64,000 bases of DNA from CAVRQM01 sp963732775. GTDB taxonomy: Bacteria; Pseudomonadota; Alphaproteobacteria; Acetobacterales; Acetobacteraceae. This document shows positions 50,561 to 60,135 of the stretch, piece after piece (the first letter of the stretch is position 1; every line of letters starts with the position of its first letter). The stretch spans positions 124,001-188,000 of the forward strand of contig CAVTAR010000001.1 of the NCBI GenBank assembly GCA_963732775.1, written 5' to 3'. The notes beneath the pieces were generated by a model, which saw only the letters and a list, made by a program, of their open reading frames with translations, had not been told where the DNA came from and searched no databases. The position numbers and the translations under genes were made by a program.

Positions 50561-51324
50561 GCGGGCGCCTGGCCGGGCGGGTCGCGCTCGTCACCGGCGG
50601 CGCCGGCGGCGCGGGGGCGGCGGCCTCGCGCCTGTTCGCCGCCGAGGGCGCGCGGGTCGGCATCCTCGACCACGACGCGGTGCGCGGCACCGCGCTGGCG
50701 GGGGAACTGGCGGCCGCCGGCCATCACGCGGCGTTCCGCGCCGCCGACGTGTCCGACGCCGCGCAGGTCGCGGCCGGCGTGGCCGGCATCGTCGCCGCGC
50801 TGGGGCCGGTGACGGCGCTGTTCAATCATGCCGGCACCATCACCATCAAGCCGTTCCTGGAGCTCACCGAGGCCGAGTGGGACCGGCTGTTCGCGATCAA
50901 CGTGAAGGGGATGTTCCTCGCCACCCGCGCGGTGCTGCCGGGCATGGTCGCGGCCGGCGGCGGCGCCATCGTCTGCACCTCGTCCATCTCGGCGGTCTAC
51001 GCGACCCCGGGCGAGGTGCTGTACGACGCGACCAAGGCCGCCTGCCACATGTTCGCCCGCGCGATCGCGGTGGAGTTCCGCGACCGCAACGTGCGCTGCA
51101 ACACGGTCTGCCCGGGGTTCATCAAGACGCCGCACGGCGAGCGCGAGATGCGCGAGTTGCTGGCCATGGGTGTCGATGCGTCCGAGCAATCCATCGCCGC
51201 CCAGCAGGGCCGCCTTTGTACCCCCGAGGAGGTCGCCCGCGCCGCGCTGTTCCTGCTGTCCGACGACGCCTCGTTCGTCAGCGGCACGCACCTGTTCGTG
51301 GACAACGCGTTCTCGGCGGTGTGA
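50557..51324 (+). CDS. Short-chain dehydrogenase/reductase
   Basis: A 255-aa classical SDR: cofactor motif TGGAGGAG (T-G-x-x-x-G-x-G), NHAGTI (the N-A-G motif), catalytic Ser in TSSISAVY and Y-x-x-x-K in YDATKAACHM, then VCPGFIKTPHG. GTG start at 50557 inside a GTGA overlap with the permease stop. Probably oxidises or reduces a compound imported by the permease; the substrate cannot be named. It converges with serA, 19 bp away. Confidence 0.9.
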   Translation: MSGRLAGRVALVTGGAGGAGAAASRLFAAEGARVGILDHDAVRGTALAGELAAAGHHAAFRAADVSDAAQVAAGVAGIVAALGPVTALFNHAGTITIKPFLELTEAEWDRLFAINVKGMFLATRAVLPGMVAAGGGAIVCTSSISAVYATPGEVLYDATKAACHMFARAIAVEFRDRNVRCNTVCPGFIKTPHGEREMRELLAMGVDASEQSIAAQQGRLCTPEEVARAALFLLSDDASFVSGTHLFVDNAFSAV

Positions 51325-51343
51325 GCGCCGGGTGGGGGGCGCC

Positions 51344-52933
51344 TCAGAACGACAGCGGCACCGCCTGCACCACCAGCGGCAGTGCGCGAACCCGCGCCAG
51401 CACCGCGTCGGGCACCTCCTCGTCCACGCTCGCGAGGCAGATCGAATCGCCGCCCGCCTCGGCGCGACCGAGATGGAAGGTCGCGATGTTGATCCCGGCC
51501 TCGGCCAGCGCGTCGCCGAACTTGCCGATGAAGCCGGGCCGGTCCTGGTTGGTCACGTACAGCATGTGGCGGCCGAAATCGGCCTCCACCTTGATGCCCT
51601 TCACCTCCACCAGCCGCGGCCGCGAGCCGGCGAACAGCGTCCCCGCGACCGCGCGCGTCAGCGACGGGGTCTCCACGGTCACGCGCACGAGCGTCTGGTA
51701 CTCGCTCGGCCGGTCGTGCACCGTCTCGGCGACATCGATGCCGCGCTCGCGCGCCAGCACCGGCGCGTTGACCATGTTCACGCCGGCCATCACCGGCCCC
51801 AGCAAACCGGCCAGCGCGGCGGCGGTCAGCGGCCGGTGGTTAAGCGCCGCCGCGTTGCCCTCGTACTCGATCGTCACGCGCCGGATCACGCCCTCGCGCG
51901 CCTGCGTCAGTTGTCCCGCGAAACCGCCGAGCAGCCGGCACAGTTCCATGTACGGCTTGAGGCGCGGCGCGTCCTCGGCGCTCACCGCGGGCATGTTCAG
52001 CGCGTTCGCCACGGCGCCGGTCAGCAGGAAGTCGCTCATCTGCTCGGCCACCTGCAACGCCACGTTCTCCTGCGCCTCCGCCGTCGCCGCGCCAAGATGC
52101 GGCGTGCAGACCACGTTCGGCAGCGCGAACAGCGGGCTTGCCGTCGCCGGTTCGGTCTCGAACACGTCCAGTGCGGCCCCCGCGACGTGGCCCGAGCGCA
52201 GCGCCTCGGCCAGCGCCGCCTCGTCCAGCAGCCCGCCGCGCGCGCAGTTCACGATCCGCACGCCGCGCTTGCACCGGCCGATCGCGTCGGCCGAGAGGAT
52301 GTTGCGCGTCGCCTCGGTCAGCGGCGTGTGCAGCGAGATCACGTCCGCACGCGCGATCAGCTCGTCCAGCTCGACCTTCTCCACGCCCAGCAGCAAGGCC
52401 CGCGCCTCGGTCAGGTACGGGTCGTAGGCCACCACGCGCATGTGCAGCCCTTGCGCGCGGTTCGCCACGATCGCGCCGATGTTGCCGCAGCCGATCAGCC
52501 CCAGCACCTTCGCGTAGAGTTCCACGCCCATGAAGCGGTTCTTCTCCCACTTGCCGGCACGGGTGCTCTCGCTCGCCTCGGGGATCTGCCGCGCCAGCGC
52601 GAACATCATGGCAATCGCGTGCTCGGCGGTGGTGATGGCGTTGCCAGTCGGCGTGTTCATCACCACCACGCCGCGCGCGGTCGCCGATCTCATGTCGACG
52701 TTGTCCACCCCGATGCCGGCGCGGCCCACCACGCGCAGCCGGTCGGTCGTCTCCAGCAGCTCGCGCGTCACCTTGGTCGCGGAACGGATGGCGAGCCCGT
52801 CGTAGCCGCCGATGATGCCGCGCAGCTCGGCCGGTGACAGTCCCGGCCGCACCTCCGCCTGCACGCCACGGGTCCGGAAGATGGCCAGCGCCGCCGCCGA
52901 GAGCGTGTCGCTGATGAGGACGCGCGGGGTCAC
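51344..52933 (-). CDS. serA: D-3-phosphoglycerate dehydrogenase
   Basis: First enzyme of serine synthesis. The 529-aa product is the long form: substrate domain with GLAIRSATKVTRELLE, NAD domain with GLIGCGNIGAIVANRA, NCARGGLLDEAALAEAL, the catalytic His in CTPHLGAATAEAQENVA, an intervening ASB domain, and a C-terminal ACT domain (about 455-529, VTNQDRPGFIGKFGDALAEAGINIA) for serine feedback. GTG start at 52933 overlapping the serC stop by 4 bp. Confidence 0.96.
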   Translation of the reverse strand: MTPRVLISDTLSAAALAIFRTRGVQAEVRPGLSPAELRGIIGGYDGLAIRSATKVTRELLETTDRLRVVGRAGIGVDNVDMRSATARGVVVMNTPTGNAITTAEHAIAMMFALARQIPEASESTRAGKWEKNRFMGVELYAKVLGLIGCGNIGAIVANRAQGLHMRVVAYDPYLTEARALLLGVEKVELDELIARADVISLHTPLTEATRNILSADAIGRCKRGVRIVNCARGGLLDEAALAEALRSGHVAGAALDVFETEPATASPLFALPNVVCTPHLGAATAEAQENVALQVAEQMSDFLLTGAVANALNMPAVSAEDAPRLKPYMELCRLLGGFAGQLTQAREGVIRRVTIEYEGNAAALNHRPLTAAALAGLLGPVMAGVNMVNAPVLARERGIDVAETVHDRPSEYQTLVRVTVETPSLTRAVAGTLFAGSRPRLVEVKGIKVEADFGRHMLYVTNQDRPGFIGKFGDALAEAGINIATFHLGRAEAGGDSICLASVDEEVPDAVLARVRALPLVVQAVPLSF

Positions 52934-54114
52934 GCCGCCACTCGCTCGGCGTGGCTCGCCGCGATCGTCGCGTGCGCGAAATCGAGCCACGGCAGCAGCG
53001 CCTCGATGTCCGACGTCTCCACCGTCGAGCCGCCCCAGATGCGCAGGCCGGGCGGCGCGTCGCGATACGACCCCACGTCGTAGGCCACGCCGTCCCGCTC
53101 CAGCAGCGCGGCCAGCGCCTTCGCCGCCGCAGCGCGGCCGGCCGGCGCCAGCGCCGTGAACCACGGCGCGACGATGCGCAGGCAGATCGAGGTGCAGGAG
53201 CGCGTCGCGGCGTCCTCGGCCAGGAACGCCGCCCAGCCGCTGCGCTCCACCCAGCGCGCGACCGCGGCGAGGTTGGCCTCGCTGCGCGCGATCAACGCCG
53301 GCAGGCCGCCGATCCGCTCGGCCCAGCGCAGGCCGTCGAGCGCGTCCTCCACGCACAGCAGGCTCGGCGTGTTGATCGTCTCGCCGGCGAACACGCCGTC
53401 CAGCAGCTTGCCGCCGCTCGTCAGGCGGAACAGCTTTGGCAGCGGCCAAGCGGGCGTGTGGCCCAGCAGCCGTTCCACCGCGCGCGGCGACAGTGCCAGC
53501 ATCCCGTGCGCCGCCTCGCCGCCCAGCACCTTCTGCCAGGACCACGTCACCACATCGAGCTTGTCGTACGGCAGCGCCATGGCGAACGCGGCCGAGGTGG
53601 CGTCGCAGATCACGAGTCCCGCCCGGTCGGCGGCGATGAAGTCCGCGCTCGGCACCCGCACGCCGGCGGTGGTGCCGTTCCAGGCAAACACCGTGTCGTG
53701 CGCCGGGTCCGCCAGCGAAAGCTCGGGCAGTCGGCCGTATTCGGCCGACAGCACCCGCGTGTCTGGCAGGCGGAGCTGTTGCAGCGCGTCGATGCCCCAG
53801 TCGGCCGAGAACGCCTCCCACGCGAACACGTCCACCGGACGCGGGCCGAGCAGGTTCCACAGCGCCATTTCCACCGCCCCGGTGTCGGAGGCGGGGACGA
53901 TGCCCAGCCGCCAATCCGCCGGCAGTGCCAGCAGGTCGCGGCTGCGCGCGATCACCTCGGCGAGCTTGTCCCGGGTGGCCGTCGCGCGATGGCTGCGGCC
54001 GAGCGCGGCCCCGCCCAGCGCGTCGAGCGACCAGCCTGGTCGCTTGCTGCATGGGCCGGAGGAGAAACGCGGATTGGCCGGACGCAATGCCGGCCGGACG
54101 GTGAGGTTCGCCAT
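52930..54114 (-). CDS. serC: Phosphoserine aminotransferase (long, Methanosarcina-type)
   Basis: PLP enzyme converting 3-phosphohydroxypyruvate to phosphoserine. The 394-aa product begins with PANPRFSSGPCSKRPGW, has ALWNLLGPRPVDVFAWEAF, FAWNGTTAGVRVP, VICDATSAAFAM and the PLP lysine in TWSWQKVLGGEAAHGML. This form is typical of alphaproteobacteria and differs from the E. coli SerC. ATG at 54114 with GGGAGAG upstream. It heads the serC-serA operon; no attenuator was recognised in its leader. Confidence 0.94.
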   Translation of the reverse strand: MANLTVRPALRPANPRFSSGPCSKRPGWSLDALGGAALGRSHRATATRDKLAEVIARSRDLLALPADWRLGIVPASDTGAVEMALWNLLGPRPVDVFAWEAFSADWGIDALQQLRLPDTRVLSAEYGRLPELSLADPAHDTVFAWNGTTAGVRVPSADFIAADRAGLVICDATSAAFAMALPYDKLDVVTWSWQKVLGGEAAHGMLALSPRAVERLLGHTPAWPLPKLFRLTSGGKLLDGVFAGETINTPSLLCVEDALDGLRWAERIGGLPALIARSEANLAAVARWVERSGWAAFLAEDAATRSCTSICLRIVAPWFTALAPAGRAAAAKALAALLERDGVAYDVGSYRDAPPGLRIWGGSTVETSDIEALLPWLDFAHATIAASHAERVAA

Positions 54115-54269
54115 GAACACTCTCCCTTTCAGAAGAGAAGCGTCCCGGTGGGGGGACGTGGCCCACCGCGTCGATAGCGCGCGCGGGCCGGCGGGCGCAA
54201 GCCGTTCCGCATGGCTGTCCTGTCGCGCCCGGCCTTGCCCGCGGCCGAGAAGGCGCCCCAGCGTGGCGC

Positions 54270-55199
54270 ATGACCGAGGCGCCCGCGACCGCACTGCCGA
54301 GGGCCAAGCCGTTGCGCGCTCCCGTGCCGCTGGCCGGCCTGGCGTGGGCCGGCCTGGCGTGGGGCAGCGTCGCCGTGCTGGCGTTCTCGGTCTCGCTGCC
54401 GGCGACCAGGGTGGCGGTCGCGGGCGGGCTCGACCCGTGGTTCGTCGGCATCGGCCGTGCGGTCGTCGCCGGCCTGCTCGCGGCGGCGACCCTGCGCTGG
54501 CAGCGGGCGCCCTGGCCGTCCCCGCCGCAACTCCGCCGGCTCGCCCTGGTGGCGCTCGGCGTGGTGCTCGGCTTCCCGCTGCTGACCGCCCTCGCCCTGG
54601 CGCGCGTGCCGGCGGCGCACGGCAGCGTCGTCACCGGGCTGCTGCCGGCGGCGACCGCGGCGATGGCAGTGCTGCGCGCCGGCGAACGCCCCTCGCGCGC
54701 GTTCTGGGCCGCCGCGCTGCTGGGCCTGGGCTGCGTGCTGGCCTTTGCCCTGGTGCAGGGCGGCGGGGTGGTGGGTGCCGCCGACCTGCTGCTGCTGGCG
54801 GCCGTGGCACTCTGCGCGCTGGGCTACGCGGAGGGCGGCGCGCTGGCCCGCGAGATGGGCGGCACGCGCGTTATCTGCTGGGCGCTGGTGCTGTCGCTGC
54901 CCGCCACCGTGGCGCTCACGGCGATGCACGCCGCCGCGGCCCGCCTCGCCGGGGCGAGCGGCGCCGCCTGGCTCGGCTTCGCCTACGTCTCGCTGGTCAG
55001 CATGTTCGCCGGCTTCCTCGCCTGGTATCGCGGCCTGGCGCTGGGCGGTGTCGCTCGCGTGGGACAAGTGCAGCTCGCCCAGCCGCTGCTGTCGCTCGGC
55101 TGGGCGGCCCTGCTGCTCGGCGAGCGGGTGACGCCCGCGATGCTGGCCACGGCGGTCGCCGTGGTGGCCTGCATCGTCGCCACCCAGCGAGCGCGGTAG
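54270..55199 (+). CDS. EamA/DMT-superfamily transporter
   Basis: A 309-aa protein with ten hydrophobic segments in two EamA repeats. The first half has SVAVLAFSVSLPATRVAVAGGLDPWFVGIGRAV; the second ends VSLVSMFAGFLAWYRGLALGG...VQLAQPLLSLGWAALLLGERV, the family's closing signature. It is probably a metabolite or amino acid exporter. Located between divergent serC and a strong terminator (55316-55350). Confidence 0.88.
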   Translation: MTEAPATALPRAKPLRAPVPLAGLAWAGLAWGSVAVLAFSVSLPATRVAVAGGLDPWFVGIGRAVVAGLLAAATLRWQRAPWPSPPQLRRLALVALGVVLGFPLLTALALARVPAAHGSVVTGLLPAATAAMAVLRAGERPSRAFWAAALLGLGCVLAFALVQGGGVVGAADLLLLAAVALCALGYAEGGALAREMGGTRVICWALVLSLPATVALTAMHAAAARLAGASGAAWLGFAYVSLVSMFAGFLAWYRGLALGGVARVGQVQLAQPLLSLGWAALLLGERVTPAMLATAVAVVACIVATQRAR

Positions 55200-55315
55200 G
55201 ATGCGGCCCGAGATTTTCGGGAGCGAACTTAACGCAGTCGTGATGCGTCCGCTCCGCGAGGCTGTGCGTTTCTCGTTCATCCGGCGCGATCCCCTACGCG
55301 GCGGGGACGATCTCT

Positions 55316-55350
55316 GGGCGGCCCGCTGCGTGCGCGGCCGCCCCTTTTTT
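55316..55350 (+). terminator. Intrinsic terminator after the EamA gene
   Basis: GGGCGGCC (55316-55323) pairs with GGCCGCCC (55336-55343), followed by CTTTTTT to 55350. It lies 117 bp after the EamA stop and 54 bp before dapB, the most canonical rho-independent terminator in the window. Confidence 0.85.
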
Positions 55351-55403
55351 GGCCTCCCGCGCCGGCCCTGGACGGCGGCGCTGCGGGCTCGGCATCCTCG
55401 GGC

Positions 55404-56204
55404 ATGACGATGAGGATCGGCATCGCCGGGGTGGCCGGTCGCATGGGGCGCATGGTGGCCGAGGAGGCTGCGGCCAGCGGCCTGTCGCTCGCGGGCGGCA
55501 TCGACCGGCCAGGCACGAGCGGCGCGCCCGTGCTGCTGCTGGACGGCATCGACGCGCTGGCGGCCGCGGCGGACGTGGTCATCGACTTCACCCACGCGGG
55601 CTCGGTCGGCGAGCACGCACGGGCGCTGCGCGCGGCCGGCACCGCCTGGGTGCTCGGCACCACCGGGCTCTCGCCGGCGGACGAGGCGGCGGTCTCGACA
55701 GCCGCCGAAGCCATCGCCGTCGTGCAGGCGGCCAACTTCTCCCCCGGCGTGAACCTGCTGCTGGCGCTGGCCGAGCGCCTGGGGGCGGCACTGCCGGCCG
55801 ACGAGTATGACGCCGAGATCGTCGAGATGCACCACCGGCAGAAGGTGGACGCGCCCTCGGGCACCGCGCTGGCGCTCGGTCGGGCGGTGGCGCGCGGTCG
55901 CGGCGTCGCCTTCGAGGCGGTGCGCGAGCCGGCGCGGGACGGACAGGCCGGCGCCCGCCGCCCGGGGTCGATCGGCTTCGCCGCGCTGCGCGGCGGGCAG
56001 GTGGTGGGCGAGCACACGGTGCTGTTCGCCGCCGCCGGCGAGCACCTGTCCCTGACCCATCGCGCCTTCGACCGCCGCAGCTTCGCCGCCGGCGCGGTGC
56101 GCGCGGCCCGCTGGCTGGCCGGCCGTCCGCCGGGCCTGTACGGCATGGCCGACGTGCTCGGGACCGAGCCCACGCCCCGGGCCAGTCCCGTGCCGCAGGA
56201 TTGA
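55404..56204 (+). CDS. dapB: 4-hydroxy-tetrahydrodipicolinate reductase
   Basis: NAD(P)H-dependent step of lysine and diaminopimelate synthesis. The 266-aa product starts MRIGIAGVAGRMGRMVAEEA (the G-x-x-G-x-M-G cofactor motif), contains DVVIDFTHAGS, VLGTTGL, NFSPGVNLLL and the catalytic EMHHRQKVDAPSGTAL. MTMRI at 55404 is used; the second Met (55410) is equally possible. It follows a strong terminator, so a promoter must lie within 55351-55403. Confidence 0.95.
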   Translation: MTMRIGIAGVAGRMGRMVAEEAAASGLSLAGGIDRPGTSGAPVLLLDGIDALAAAADVVIDFTHAGSVGEHARALRAAGTAWVLGTTGLSPADEAAVSTAAEAIAVVQAANFSPGVNLLLALAERLGAALPADEYDAEIVEMHHRQKVDAPSGTALALGRAVARGRGVAFEAVREPARDGQAGARRPGSIGFAALRGGQVVGEHTVLFAAAGEHLSLTHRAFDRRSFAAGAVRAARWLAGRPPGLYGMADVLGTEPTPRASPVPQD

Positions 56205-56348
56205 CACCCCCGCCACCGTAAGCCACGTCCCCCGGCCGCGTGACCCGCTCCCCCGGGGGCGGACCAGCGGCACATGCACCACTGGCCCCCAGGCCCAGGC
56301 GGGACGGTCCGGCATGCCCGCCGGCCCGCCTGCCCGCGAGGAGAGACC

Positions 56349-57536
56349 ATGCGCGACCACGGCGAGTTCCTGTTCACCTCGGAGTCGGTCTCCGAGGGGC
56401 ACCCCGACAAGGTCGCCGACCGCATCAGCGACACGGTGCTGGACGCCTTCCTGGCCGCCGACCCGTACGCGCGCGTCGCCTGCGAGACCCTGGTGACCAC
56501 CAACCGCATCGTGCTCGCCGGCGAGACGCGCGGGCCCGAGGCGGTGACGGCCGACTACCTCGCCCACCTCGCGCGCATGGCGGTCTACGACATCGGCTAC
56601 GACCAGGAGGGCTTCTCCTGGCGGCACGCGCAGGTCGACTGCTTCCTGCACGCGCAGTCGTCGGACATCGCGCAGGGCGTCGACGCCGGCGGCAACAAGG
56701 ACGAGGGCGCCGGCGACCAGGGCATTATGTTCGGCTACGCCAGCAACGAGACCCCCAGCCTGATGCCGGCGCCGCTGTTCTACGCCCACCTGATCCTGCG
56801 GCGGATGAACGAGCTGCGCCGCAACCGCGACGTGATGGCCGCAGGGCTGCTGCCGGACGCGAAGAGCCAGGTCACGCTGCGCTACGTCGACGGCAAGCCG
56901 GTGGGCGCGACCAGCGTCGTGGTCTCGACCCAGCACGAGGCGTCGCTCGGCCACGACCGGGTGCGCGAGCTGGTGCTGCCGATCATCGAGACCAGCCTGC
57001 CCGCCGGCTGGATGCCGCCCGCCTCGGAGATCTACATCAACCCCACCGGCAAGTTCGTGATCGGCGGGCCGGACGGCGACTGCGGCCTGACCGGGCGCAA
57101 GATCATCGTCGACACCTATGGCGGCGCCGCCCCGCACGGCGGCGGCGCGTTCAGCGGCAAGGACCCCACGAAGGTCGACCGCAGCGCCGCCTACGCCTGC
57201 CGCTACCTGGCCAAGAACGTGGTGGCCGCCGGCCTCGCCGACCGCTGCACCATCCAGATCAGCTACGCGATCGGCGTGTCGCACCCGCTGTCGGTCTATG
57301 TCGACCTGCACGGCAACCCCTACGACGTGGACCCGCCGGCGCTGGAGCGGCTGCTGCGCGAGCTGATGAACCTCTCGCCGCGTGGCATCCGGGAACACCT
57401 GCGGCTGAACCGGCCGATCTACGCCGTGACCTCCGCCTACGGCCATTTCGGCCGCGAGCCGGACGAGGAGCGCGGCACCTTCACCTGGGAGCGTACCGAC
57501 CTGGTGCCGGCATTGCGGAGTGCGCTCCGTCGATAG
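56349..57536 (+). CDS. metK: S-adenosylmethionine synthetase
   Basis: Makes AdoMet from Met and ATP. The 395-aa product has FTSESVSEGHPDKVAD (ATP/Mg binding), AGDQGIMFGYASNET, and GGGAFSGKDPTKVDRSAAY. GAGGAGAG precedes the ATG at 56349; a longer in-frame ATG at 56274 adds only a proline/arginine-rich leader. The 144-bp upstream region is very GC-rich with small dyads, but I could not recognise a SAM or SAM/SAH riboswitch in it. Its last 17 bp overlap the trmB start. Confidence 0.96.
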   Translation: MRDHGEFLFTSESVSEGHPDKVADRISDTVLDAFLAADPYARVACETLVTTNRIVLAGETRGPEAVTADYLAHLARMAVYDIGYDQEGFSWRHAQVDCFLHAQSSDIAQGVDAGGNKDEGAGDQGIMFGYASNETPSLMPAPLFYAHLILRRMNELRRNRDVMAAGLLPDAKSQVTLRYVDGKPVGATSVVVSTQHEASLGHDRVRELVLPIIETSLPAGWMPPASEIYINPTGKFVIGGPDGDCGLTGRKIIVDTYGGAAPHGGGAFSGKDPTKVDRSAAYACRYLAKNVVAAGLADRCTIQISYAIGVSHPLSVYVDLHGNPYDVDPPALERLLRELMNLSPRGIREHLRLNRPIYAVTSAYGHFGREPDEERGTFTWERTDLVPALRSALRR

Positions 57537-58275
57537 GGTCTTGAAGCCGCCGTCCGAGCGACTCTACGGCCGGGCCCGCGGCCACGCGCTGCGCCCACGC
57601 CAGCGCTGGCTGCTGGAGCACGCGCTGCCGTCGTTGCGCGTCGACCCGGCCGACCCGTTCGCGGGCTGGGCGGGCGAGCGCTGGCTGGAGGTGGGGTTCG
57701 GCGGCGGCGAGCACGCGGCGGCGTTCGCGGCGGCGCATCCCGGGGCGATGCTGGTGGCCTGCGAGGTGTTCCTGAACGGCATCTGCTCGCTGCTCTCGCG
57801 ACTGGTGCCGGAGGCCGCGCCGGTGGCGCTGCCCGCGAACCTGCGGCTATGGGACGAGGACGCGCGGCCGCTGCTGGCGGGGCTGCCGGAGGCGTCGCTC
57901 GACGGGCTGGTGCTGCTGTTCCCCGACCCGTGGCCGAAGACGCGCCACGCCAAGCGCCGCTTCGTGCATCCGGCGACGCTCGGCGGCATCGCGCGCGTGC
58001 TGCGGCCGGGTGGCGAATGGCGGATCGCCAGCGACGATCCGACCTACCAGTCCTGGGTGGAGGACACGTTCGCCGCCCAGCGCTGGTTCACGCGTGGGGC
58101 CGTCTCGTCCGGACGCGCCGCCGGCGAACGTCCGGCCGGCTGGCCGCCGACCCGCTACGAGGCCAAGGCGCGCGCAGCCGGGCGGCGGCCCCTCTACTGG
58201 TCATGGTCGAGGCGGCAGACCGATATCGCCGCGCCGAGTTCTCGCAACGGCACGGAGACTCGGGACGCGGCATAG
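57520..58275 (+). CDS. trmB: tRNA (guanine46-N7)-methyltransferase
   Basis: Makes m7G46 in tRNA variable loops. The 251-aa product has WLEVGFGGGEHAAAFA (AdoMet motif I), ACEVFLNGICSLL, and the family hallmark LFPDPWPKTRHAKRRFV, then YEAKARAAGRRPLY. The GTG at 57520 overlaps metK by 17 bp; TTG at 57541 is the alternative and would avoid the overlap. It converges with the SDR gene, 14 bp away. Confidence 0.94.
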   Translation: MRSVDRVLKPPSERLYGRARGHALRPRQRWLLEHALPSLRVDPADPFAGWAGERWLEVGFGGGEHAAAFAAAHPGAMLVACEVFLNGICSLLSRLVPEAAPVALPANLRLWDEDARPLLAGLPEASLDGLVLLFPDPWPKTRHAKRRFVHPATLGGIARVLRPGGEWRIASDDPTYQSWVEDTFAAQRWFTRGAVSSGRAAGERPAGWPPTRYEAKARAAGRRPLYWSWSRRQTDIAAPSSRNGTETRDAA

Positions 58276-58289
58276 CCGCGCCACGTCGC

Positions 58290-59096
58290 TCACTTCCGCG
58301 CCGAACCCGGCTCCGACATCTGCCGGTGCATGTCGGCCGCTCCCTGCTCGGAGCGCAGTCCGGTCGCCGCCGCCATGGCCTTGTTGTGCATGCCGGCCAC
58401 CACCTTGTCCTTGCCCGAGTGCAAGGCGGCGAACCCGGTGCGCGCGACCATCGCCGGGTCGTCCTTCTTGCCGGCGCCGGCCTTGGTGTCGAGCATGTCG
58501 GCTTTCTCGAAGAACGCGGTGTCCGTGACGCCCGGCATCAGCACGGTGACGCTGATCCCGCTGTCGCGGAGCTCGTTGTGCAGCGCCTCGCCGAACGAAC
58601 GCAGGAACACCTTGGTCGCGCCGTACACGGCCTCGAACGGGCTGGCCGACGTGGCAGCGATCGACGACGTGAACAGGATCTTCCCGGAGTTGCGTGCATG
58701 CATGTCGCGCAGCACGAGCTTGGTCAGGTGCACCGCACCCGTCACGTTCAGCGCGATCATCTGCAGCTCCCGCGCGAGGTCGGTCTCCAGAAACGGACCG
58801 CCCAGGCCGAAGCCGGCGTTAACGCAAAGCGCCTCCACCGGGCGGCCGAGGTCGTGCAGGGCCGCGTGCAGCGTCTCGACCCCCTCGCCGGTGGCGAGGT
58901 CCGCCTCGATCGTCTCGACGCGCGACCCGCCATCCTCGGCTTGCAGCCGCCGCGCCGCGTCGTGCAGGCCGGCAGCCGCCTCGGCGGCGATGGCCACGTC
59001 GTAGCCGTTCTGGAGGAACTCGCGTGCGAGGGCGTACCCGATCCCGCTGGACCCGCCGGTCACGACGGCGAACGGCTTGGTGTGCGTCTGCGACAT
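58290..59096 (-). CDS. Short-chain dehydrogenase/reductase
   Basis: A 268-aa SDR: VVTGGSSGIGYALAREF (T-G-x-x-x-G-I-G), CVNAGFGLGGPF, catalytic Ser in TSSIAATSASPF, and YGATKVFLRSFGEALHNEL with the Tyr-x-x-x-Lys. The C-terminal 60 residues (MLDTKAGAGKKDDPAMVART) are typical of the DltE-like group. Oxidoreductase of unknown substrate, monocistronic by context. Confidence 0.88.
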   Translation of the reverse strand: MSQTHTKPFAVVTGGSSGIGYALAREFLQNGYDVAIAAEAAAGLHDAARRLQAEDGGSRVETIEADLATGEGVETLHAALHDLGRPVEALCVNAGFGLGGPFLETDLARELQMIALNVTGAVHLTKLVLRDMHARNSGKILFTSSIAATSASPFEAVYGATKVFLRSFGEALHNELRDSGISVTVLMPGVTDTAFFEKADMLDTKAGAGKKDDPAMVARTGFAALHSGKDKVVAGMHNKAMAAATGLRSEQGAADMHRQMSEPGSARK

Positions 59097-59211
59097 CGTC
59101 GTCTCCTGTTCGATGTCGCGGGTGAACGCGGCCGCGTCGCCGCGGTGCGTCGCGGGAACCGCGGGACGCGAACCTGTGATGTCGGCGCGGTGCCTCGGCG
59201 GCCCGAGATGC

Positions 59212-60048
59212 TCAGGCCGGCAGGTCGAGCCCGCGCCGCAGCGCCGCGAGCGTGAGATCCAGGCTGGCGCCGAGCCGCGCTTCCATGAGCCGCGCGTACG
59301 GTTCGGCGTCGCCGCCGAGTTGCAGCGCCTGCAGGCTGTCGACGTAGGTGAGACGGTGTTCCGGTCCGATGACGACCGGCGGGTAGCCCGCCTGCAACAG
59401 CAGCAGGTTCATCAGCAGCCGTCCGGTGCGCCCGTTGCCGTCGGTGAAGGGGTGGATCGTCACCAGGCGCTCGTGCGCGGCGAACGCCGTCTCGGGCGAC
59501 GCGGCCGCCATCCCCAGCCAGGCGGCGAACTCCGCCATCAGCGGCGGGATCGCGGCCGGGGACGGGAGCAGCAGCGTCGAGCCCAGGATCTGCCGCTGGG
59601 GCAGGCTGTAGCGGCCCGCCTCGGCGGCATCGACGCGGCCGGTGACCAGCCGATGGATCTCGCGTAGGTCAATTTCGCGGATCGGCTCGTCGCGGCCGGC
59701 GAGCAGGCGGACGGTACTCGACGCCTCCTTGTGGCCGATCGCTTCCAGGTGGTCGCGCAACGGCTTGCCGCCGACCGTGAGGCCCTTCTCCAGCACGATC
59801 GCGGTCTCGCTCCGGGTCAGCGTGTTGCCCTCGAGGGCGTTGGAGGTGTAGGTCAGTTCGATATCATACCAGCCGGCGAGCGCCGCGAGGCTGGGCCCGG
59901 TGAGCGGACGCAGGCGGTCGAGCTCGGCCTTCCTCGCGGCCAGCGTGGCGGGCGAGACGGGGAGCCGAGGCGGCGCGGCGCGTGTGCTGGGCGCACGCGG
60001 GAAATCGTCGGCGATCGTGGCTCTCCTTGCTAGCGGGTGGCCGGCCAA
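59212..60048 (-). CDS. Fic-domain protein, likely AMPylase with N-terminal inhibitory helix
   Basis: A 278-aa protein with the complete Fic core HPFTDGNGRTGR (199-210), including the catalytic His and the Arg that binds the nucleotide gamma-phosphate. The segment SNALEG (69-74) matches the inhibitory S/T-x-x-x-E-G/N motif, with Glu73 expected to block ATP; its position before the Fic core makes it a class-II, self-inhibited Fic. It has no adjacent antitoxin gene, consistent with this class. Target unknown. Confidence 0.9.
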   Translation of the reverse strand: MAGHPLARRATIADDFPRAPSTRAAPPRLPVSPATLAARKAELDRLRPLTGPSLAALAGWYDIELTYTSNALEGNTLTRSETAIVLEKGLTVGGKPLRDHLEAIGHKEASSTVRLLAGRDEPIREIDLREIHRLVTGRVDAAEAGRYSLPQRQILGSTLLLPSPAAIPPLMAEFAAWLGMAAASPETAFAAHERLVTIHPFTDGNGRTGRLLMNLLLLQAGYPPVVIGPEHRLTYVDSLQALQLGGDAEPYARLMEARLGASLDLTLAALRRGLDLPA

Positions 60049-60135
60049 TGGTTCCGCGCTCTACCCACGGTCTTGCCGCCGCACCCGCCCGCTCGTATAT
60101 GACGCATACACCGATTTTCTCCGCGACTTCCGGGG

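Noticed and set aside
53156..55243. A 695-codon open frame on the plus strand across serC and the EamA gene
   Set aside because: It is antisense to serC and out of frame with the EamA gene; composition is Arg/Ala/Pro-rich with no domain. Long shadow frames are expected at this GC content.
55201..55407. A 68-codon ORF between the EamA gene and dapB
   Set aside because: It runs through the intrinsic terminator (55316-55350), has no ribosome site, and its product is Arg/Pro-rich.
56205..56348. A SAM or SAM/SAH riboswitch upstream of metK
   Set aside because: The region contains small GC dyads, but I could not match the conserved core of any SAM riboswitch class. A covariance-model search would settle it.
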